Positions 1 through 5,030 of a stretch of DNA of 5,030 nucleotides are shown in pieces. The notes under the pieces were generated by a model, which was not told the DNA's origin, ran no database searches, and saw only the letters and a program-made list of their open reading frames with translations. How positions within the stretch are numbered: the stretch's first letter is position 1; each line of letters opens with the position of its first letter. The DNA is from Helicobacteraceae bacterium. GTDB lineage: Bacteria; Campylobacterota; Campylobacteria; Campylobacterales; Sulfurimonadaceae. Made by a program: the position numbers and the translations under genes. The stretch spans positions 1 to 5,030 of the forward strand of contig JALWNV010000125.1 of the NCBI GenBank assembly GCA_027083665.1, written 5' to 3'.

Positions 1-1590
<1,590 letters not shown>

Positions 1591-1594
1591 GCTA

Positions 1595-1600
1595 CTCTTT
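1595..1600 (-). promoter_or_regulatory. Weak ribosome binding site of the ABC-F gene
   Basis: On the minus strand AAAGAG lies four bases before the ATG at 1590, inside an A-rich run. It is a weak Shine-Dalgarno match. It supports this ATG, which is also the only in-frame ATG after the stop codon at 1603-1605. Confidence 0.45.
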
Positions 1601-1611
1601 TTTTAAAGCGT

Positions 1612-1617
1612 ATTTTA
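1612..1617 (-). promoter_or_regulatory. Possible -10 element upstream of the ABC-F gene
   Basis: TAAAAT on the minus strand matches five of six bases of the sigma-70 -10 consensus and is directly preceded by TG. No convincing -35 hexamer at 17 bases is visible; TTGCTT lies too close. If used, the transcript would start near 1605 and carry a short leader of about 15 bases. The alternative is that the ABC-F gene is read through from the upstream pair. The call rests on one hexamer in an AT-rich stretch. Confidence 0.25.
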
Positions 1618-1674
1618 CAACAATGTGTTGAAAGCAACGGCCGCTTCGGGAGATCCGCGGAGTCCGAAAGTGTT

Positions 1675-3444
1675 TTAGAACCCTTTTTCGATCAGGAGTC
1701 TTTGGTTAGCGGCATCTTTTTCACTTCGGCGCAGTTGCTTCAGTATCTGTACATTCTCCGGGTAACGCTTCTTGTATCGGTACAGGTATTTTATCAATGT
1801 GTTTCTGACGACCGGATCGCGATCACGCAGGGCATTCACTCCGGCTTTTTTTATCAGAGCGCCGTCCGGTTCCATCGTCAGTAGCGCTTTGGCCAGTCGC
1901 CGGCGTACCAAAAGGTCTTCTTCAGTATTGAACATTGAAAGCAGTTTTGTTCTGATCTCCGGCGTATTCATGTGCTCGGACGCTTTGATTGCGGCGGCTT
2001 TGACCTCATAATCCGGACTCTCCAGCGCTTCGGCTATTTCGGAAACAAACTGTTCGGCTCCGGCGTTTTTCATGCTCAACAGTACCGTTTTTTGTTCCGA
2101 GGGGTCGCCGACGCTTTCGTTAAAAGTGTCGATCAGTATTCGGCGAATCGTGCTGCTGTCTTTTTGCTTCGGGGCGATTCTGCCCAAACTCAGTAATGCA
2201 ACGTTTGAAAATGTCCGCTGCTGTGCTGTCTCCCGACGGCCGGAGGTCTCCTGCAGGAATACCACGCTTTGCGCCGTAGGATGATCGATTCCGCCAAGCG
2301 AAATCAGGGCACGGACACGGTTGATCTCCGTATAGTCGTCCGAATCCGCTATCGTTTGCAACGATTGCTGTGCCTGTGGGGTCCCGGCGCGCTGCAGAAC
2401 GCTGATGAGCGCCGCGGCGAGTTCGTTGCCGGCGTCTTTTATCACCGGCAAAAGCTGATCGGCTGTTTTCGGATAGAGTTTGAGATAACCGGCAAGCCTT
2501 GCGAGGCTGTTCGGGTCGTCCGGCCGGACGCTCATCAGCAAAGAGCCGAGCGAAATCCCCTCTTTTTCGATGTATCGTTTCGCGGCTTTTTGACTGTATT
2601 CTTCGAGATAACTTATGTTTTCGTCATGGCGAAACTGTTCGACAAGATAGTCGATATCGCCGTTAAACCGCCATACCTCAAGTGTTGGATCCGCCGATAC
2701 GTCACTTTTTTTCAATGAAACGACATAGCGGCTTTCGATTACTTTTTTCTTATCTGTATAGATCGCAACCTTTTCTCTTAGATGCAGCGTCTCGATCCAG
2801 TCGCAGTCGACGGTTGCATTGATCTCGGAGCGGATAATGACTTTATCGCTTTTCCGCCGATCGCTTTGATAATAGCCTTCACGGCGTTTACGTACCCGAT
2901 TGGCGATTCGCAAATAGGAAGCGCTGACGTTTCCGTCACGTGTCTGCTCCAGTATACGGTAACGGGGTTGGTTCCGGAGGACGATTTGTATAGCATCGAG
3001 CAGTTCTTCGATGCCGGCGGAATCGGAATCTCTGCCCTTGAAATAGCTGTGCAATATACGCCCCTCCGGTGTGAAAACTGTGATGAACGGCCGGGAATAG
3101 ATGTGTTTCAGTACCTGTTCGACCGCGGGGTCCTCGAGATGGAGAGTGAGGTGCGAGAACTGGAGTATTGCGAGGGCTGTTCCGTTTCGGTTGCGGCGGA
3201 TGAATCGGACATTGAGCCGCCCGTCGATCGAGGTAGCCGTATCCTTTGTGCTGTCCGCCACATCGAACCGGAGCTGATTGCGTGTGGAAAAGTCGTACAC
3301 ATTGTGCTGTTCGAGAGGATATGTATAGCGTTTGCAAAATGATAGTCTGCCAATATCACCCTTCTGCCTGTTTGGTACGAAGCGGTCGGTGCCGACCCAT
3401 ACCGCTGCGATCACCAGCGGCATCAGAAAAAATATTTTCTTCAT
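1675..3444 (-). CDS. Exported helical-repeat protein resembling the LLTP (vitellogenin N-terminal) module
   Basis: 589 residues, complete. Residues 1-18 (KK, then a hydrophobic run to VWVG) look like a signal peptide or N-terminal anchor; there is no lipobox. Residues about 35-250 are beta-rich and hold both cysteines (37 and 214). Residues about 275-589 are amphipathic helical pairs that a generic search would call HEAT repeats. By eye, both parts follow the large lipid transfer protein pattern: RYTY near the start, PFITVFTPEGRI (119-130), EQTRDGNVSASY (166-177), then AGTPQAQQSL (353-362), HPT (388-390), ALLSLGRIA (416-424), LLSMKNAG (455-462), EVKAAAIKAS (480-489) and VRRRLAKALLTMEP (513-526). 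In animals this module (N-sheet plus helical arch) binds and loads lipid in vitellogenin, apoB and MTP; the later lipid-cavity sheets are absent here. The start is fixed by the export signal and the ATGA overlap with the upstream gene; no Shine-Dalgarno sequence is visible. Role in lipid handling or in assisting the partner protein is inference. A plain HEAT-repeat scaffold is the alternative. Confidence 0.9.
   Translation of the reverse strand: MKKIFFLMPLVIAAVWVGTDRFVPNRQKGDIGRLSFCKRYTYPLEQHNVYDFSTRNQLRFDVADSTKDTATSIDGRLNVRFIRRNRNGTALAILQFSHLTLHLEDPAVEQVLKHIYSRPFITVFTPEGRILHSYFKGRDSDSAGIEELLDAIQIVLRNQPRYRILEQTRDGNVSASYLRIANRVRKRREGYYQSDRRKSDKVIIRSEINATVDCDWIETLHLREKVAIYTDKKKVIESRYVVSLKKSDVSADPTLEVWRFNGDIDYLVEQFRHDENISYLEEYSQKAAKRYIEKEGISLGSLLMSVRPDDPNSLARLAGYLKLYPKTADQLLPVIKDAGNELAAALISVLQRAGTPQAQQSLQTIADSDDYTEINRVRALISLGGIDHPTAQSVVFLQETSGRRETAQQRTFSNVALLSLGRIAPKQKDSSTIRRILIDTFNESVGDPSEQKTVLLSMKNAGAEQFVSEIAEALESPDYEVKAAAIKASEHMNTPEIRTKLLSMFNTEEDLLVRRRLAKALLTMEPDGALIKKAGVNALRDRDPVVRNTLIKYLYRYKKRYPENVQILKQLRRSEKDAANQRLLIEKGF
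3441..3444 (-). promoter_or_regulatory. ATGA stop/start overlap (translational coupling)
   Basis: The ATG of the helical-repeat gene (3444-3442) and the TGA of the upstream gene (3443-3441) share two bases. The preceding 30 or so bases on the minus strand have no GGAG-like ribosome binding site. Start of the downstream protein therefore probably depends on ribosomes finishing the upstream one, which would tie the amounts of the two products together. Confidence 0.8.
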
Positions 3445-5030
3445 TGCAGATCGACACGGAAAAGGGTTTGATGTTTAAAGAGAAGCACCTCGTAAATAGG
3501 ATCCGATTCCATACTCCACAGCGTATAGGTGGCTTTCCCGAGTCCGGTCGCTTTGGCGTAAAGGCCGATGCGACCCGACGGCGGGACGTAAGTGTTGGTG
3601 ATCAATTCATGAAGCTCTCCGATAAAGCTGAGTACAGATTGATCGTCATCGACATATTTCAGCCCTGCTCCACCGCTACAAACCAGTTGTTCGTCCACCA
3701 AATTGAGTGACCCTTCGACCCCTGCGCTGGCACCGAAACCGTGAAAATCAACGCCGACACCGCCGTGTCCGTAAACTGTGAATGTAGCGTAGGGCACTAG
3801 ATTGGCACTTATTCTGGTGATGCTTTCGAGCTTGAGTTCGTCACGGAGGCCGAATGTACCGTCCGCCCCGATTGTGTAAGTCACGGGAATGCCGCCAACG
3901 GTCGTATTGCCGCTCTCTTCATGGGCGTTGCGATACCACGTGTCTCCTTTGACGTACAGAAGACCGTCGTCGATTCCTGACAGCTTCTGAAGATTCTCTT
4001 TGACTCTGCGCTGATAGTCTTCCTCGAGAGAGTTTGTCATGTGCCGCTGATCGGCAACATTGTAGTCCTCTGTAAAAACCGCTTCATTTTCAATGAAAAA
4101 CGTGAAACTGAAGCCGCAGTGTTTGAAATCACCCGGCATGAAACCCATGGTGGCTTCCGCGCCTGCGATCTGGTACCAATCATTTTTGATGTAAGCCTGT
4201 ACATCCATATCCGCGAGAAACATCGCGCCGTAACGGTCGAATCGCGCTTCGCCGGAAACGGTACCTTTAAGACCGAGGTAATCGTTACCATATGTTTGCA
4301 GGCTGTATTCTTTTCTGAAAACCTTTTCGTTGACGGATTCGTTGGCGAGATCTTCCGGGTTGCCCGGCAGCATATTCGCGTTGATACCGGTCATCGAGAG
4401 CTGTGAAAGCTTGTCGGTGTTCACGGAGATTTTGTCGATAGGGTCCTCTTCTTCTTTCAGTTTCGGCAGAGTGGTCTGCTTTACAAGCTCGAAATCGGGA
4501 GAGATTGTTTCGGGTTCGACCTTGATGATCCCATCGTCAAAACCGACAAAGGAGGGCGGTGTCAGGTAGATGTCGTCGACAGGATCGTCTATCAGGTCCA
4601 GATCGGTATGGAAAAGGTCCAGCCCTCCCGACGATCCGCCGTTTCCTGTCGAACCGATTGATTCGATATCCTTGAGGTAGTCGCCCAGCGTGTACCGGTA
4701 GTTGCTCAGTGCGGGGGCGATACGGTCGTGTGTGTTGTCTATGGCGGAAAGGTCAAGTGTGACGGGGGCGAATTTCACTCTTACAGCAGCATGGTTCCTG
4801 TCCGGATCCTGTGTCGACGACTCCTCGATGCCGCCGACGGTGAAACGGATTTCCGGTTTCAGATCCGGGTTTTTGATGACGGCGGAAGCGATTGCGTCGA
4901 ACAGGTCGCCGCGTATGACGGCATCGACCAAAATATCTTTTCGTTCATTGACCGCGACGGTTTCGATAAGTGTGCTCTTGTCGTAATGGGTCTGGTTGTT
5001 CTCGTCGACGCTGTAGATCTCGATGGGCTT
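3441..5030 (-). CDS. Large beta-rich protein of unknown function (C-terminal part)
   Basis: The frame is open to the right edge, so the N-terminus is missing; 529 residues are visible, numbered here from position 5030. A start at 4931 would be a TTG with continuous coding upstream of it, so I do not take it as the true start. Residues 1-125 hold mixed segments, including IRFTVGGIEES. A Gly/Ser-rich linker GSTGNGGSSGG (126-136) leads into a long acidic, proline-containing linker (about 137-195, with LKEEEDPIDKI). From about 240 to the end the protein looks beta-rich, with alternating patterns such as ARFDRYGAMFLADMDVQAYI (262-281), a Gly-rich segment YGHGGVGVDFHGFGASAGVEG (parts of 420-440), and the C-terminus WSMESDPIYEVLLFKHQTLF. 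One helical charged stretch lies near 333-353. Two cysteines are visible (305 and 451). No membrane helix or catalytic motif is seen. I do not recognise the family. The composition (many Gly, Asp, Asn, Thr, few Cys) suits an exported or surface protein, but the export signal would be outside the window. It is the first of a coupled pair with the LLTP-like gene. Confidence 0.85.
   Translation of the reverse strand, partial: KPIEIYSVDENNQTHYDKSTLIETVAVNERKDILVDAVIRGDLFDAIASAVIKNPDLKPEIRFTVGGIEESSTQDPDRNHAAVRVKFAPVTLDLSAIDNTHDRIAPALSNYRYTLGDYLKDIESIGSTGNGGSSGGLDLFHTDLDLIDDPVDDIYLTPPSFVGFDDGIIKVEPETISPDFELVKQTTLPKLKEEEDPIDKISVNTDKLSQLSMTGINANMLPGNPEDLANESVNEKVFRKEYSLQTYGNDYLGLKGTVSGEARFDRYGAMFLADMDVQAYIKNDWYQIAGAEATMGFMPGDFKHCGFSFTFFIENEAVFTEDYNVADQRHMTNSLEEDYQRRVKENLQKLSGIDDGLLYVKGDTWYRNAHEESGNTTVGGIPVTYTIGADGTFGLRDELKLESITRISANLVPYATFTVYGHGGVGVDFHGFGASAGVEGSLNLVDEQLVCSGGAGLKYVDDDQSVLSFIGELHELITNTYVPPSGRIGLYAKATGLGKATYTLWSMESDPIYEVLLFKHQTLFRVDLQ

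Larger units (their letters stand above)
1591..1674. other. 84-base intergenic region
   Basis: This is the only non-coding stretch in the window. On the minus strand it holds, in order: an imperfect hairpin just after the stop of the helical-repeat gene (TTCGG/CCGAA arms at 1645-1649 and 1664-1668 around the palindrome TCCGCGGA), a small CAACA-CAT-TGTTG hairpin at 1619-1631, the TAAAAT hexamer and the A-rich ribosome binding region of the ABC-F gene. Neither hairpin is followed by a T-tract, so there is no clear intrinsic terminator. Read-through from the upstream genes into the ABC-F gene is therefore possible. Confidence 0.6.

Noticed and set aside
1645..1668. Hairpin after the helical-repeat gene as an intrinsic terminator
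   Set aside because: Only five paired bases with a large inner segment and no T-tract afterwards on the minus strand.
2782..3342. A 186-codon plus-strand open frame opposite the helical-repeat gene
   Set aside because: No recognisable motifs and fully inside a convincing minus-strand gene; shadow frame.
4929..4931. A TTG as start of the large upstream gene
   Set aside because: The same frame continues without a stop for 33 more codons to the window edge with protein-like sequence, so the real start is probably outside the window.

Overview
All three genes supported here lie on the minus strand. In transcription order (right to left) they are: the 3' end of a large gene of unknown function (5030 to 3441), an exported helical-repeat protein (3444 to 1675), and an ABC-F ATPase of the Uup type (1590 to beyond position 1). 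The window is almost fully coding; the only intergenic stretch is 84 bases. The DNA is moderately GC-rich, and the ABC-F gene is visibly richer in GC than the other two. The Uup-like sequence and bacterial gene packing point to a Gram-negative bacterium. A Campylobacterota member with raised GC (Hydrogenimonas- or Sulfurimonas-like) is my guess from the flavour of the ABC-F protein, with low confidence.

Region 1-1590 encodes a canonical duplicated ABC ATPase with intact Walker A, signature, Walker B and H-loop motifs in both halves. Its C-terminal coiled-coil domain would lie left of the window. It is a housekeeping-type gene and probably not functionally linked to the other two.

Region 1675-5030 is the interesting part. 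The 589-residue protein has an N-terminal export or anchor segment, a beta-rich domain and a long alpha-helical repeat domain. The order and local motifs of these two domains resemble the N-terminal lipid-transfer module of animal large lipid transfer proteins (vitellogenin, apolipoprotein B, MTP). Its start codon overlaps the stop codon of the upstream gene in an ATGA, so the two are very probably translationally coupled and work together. The upstream product (529 residues visible, N-terminus missing) has a Gly/Ser-rich linker, a long acidic linker and a beta-rich C-terminal part, and I do not recognise its family. The working hypothesis is a bacterial two-protein cassette in which an LLTP-like module handles a lipid or assists its large beta-rich partner in the cell envelope. 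The resemblance is read by eye and the function is inference.
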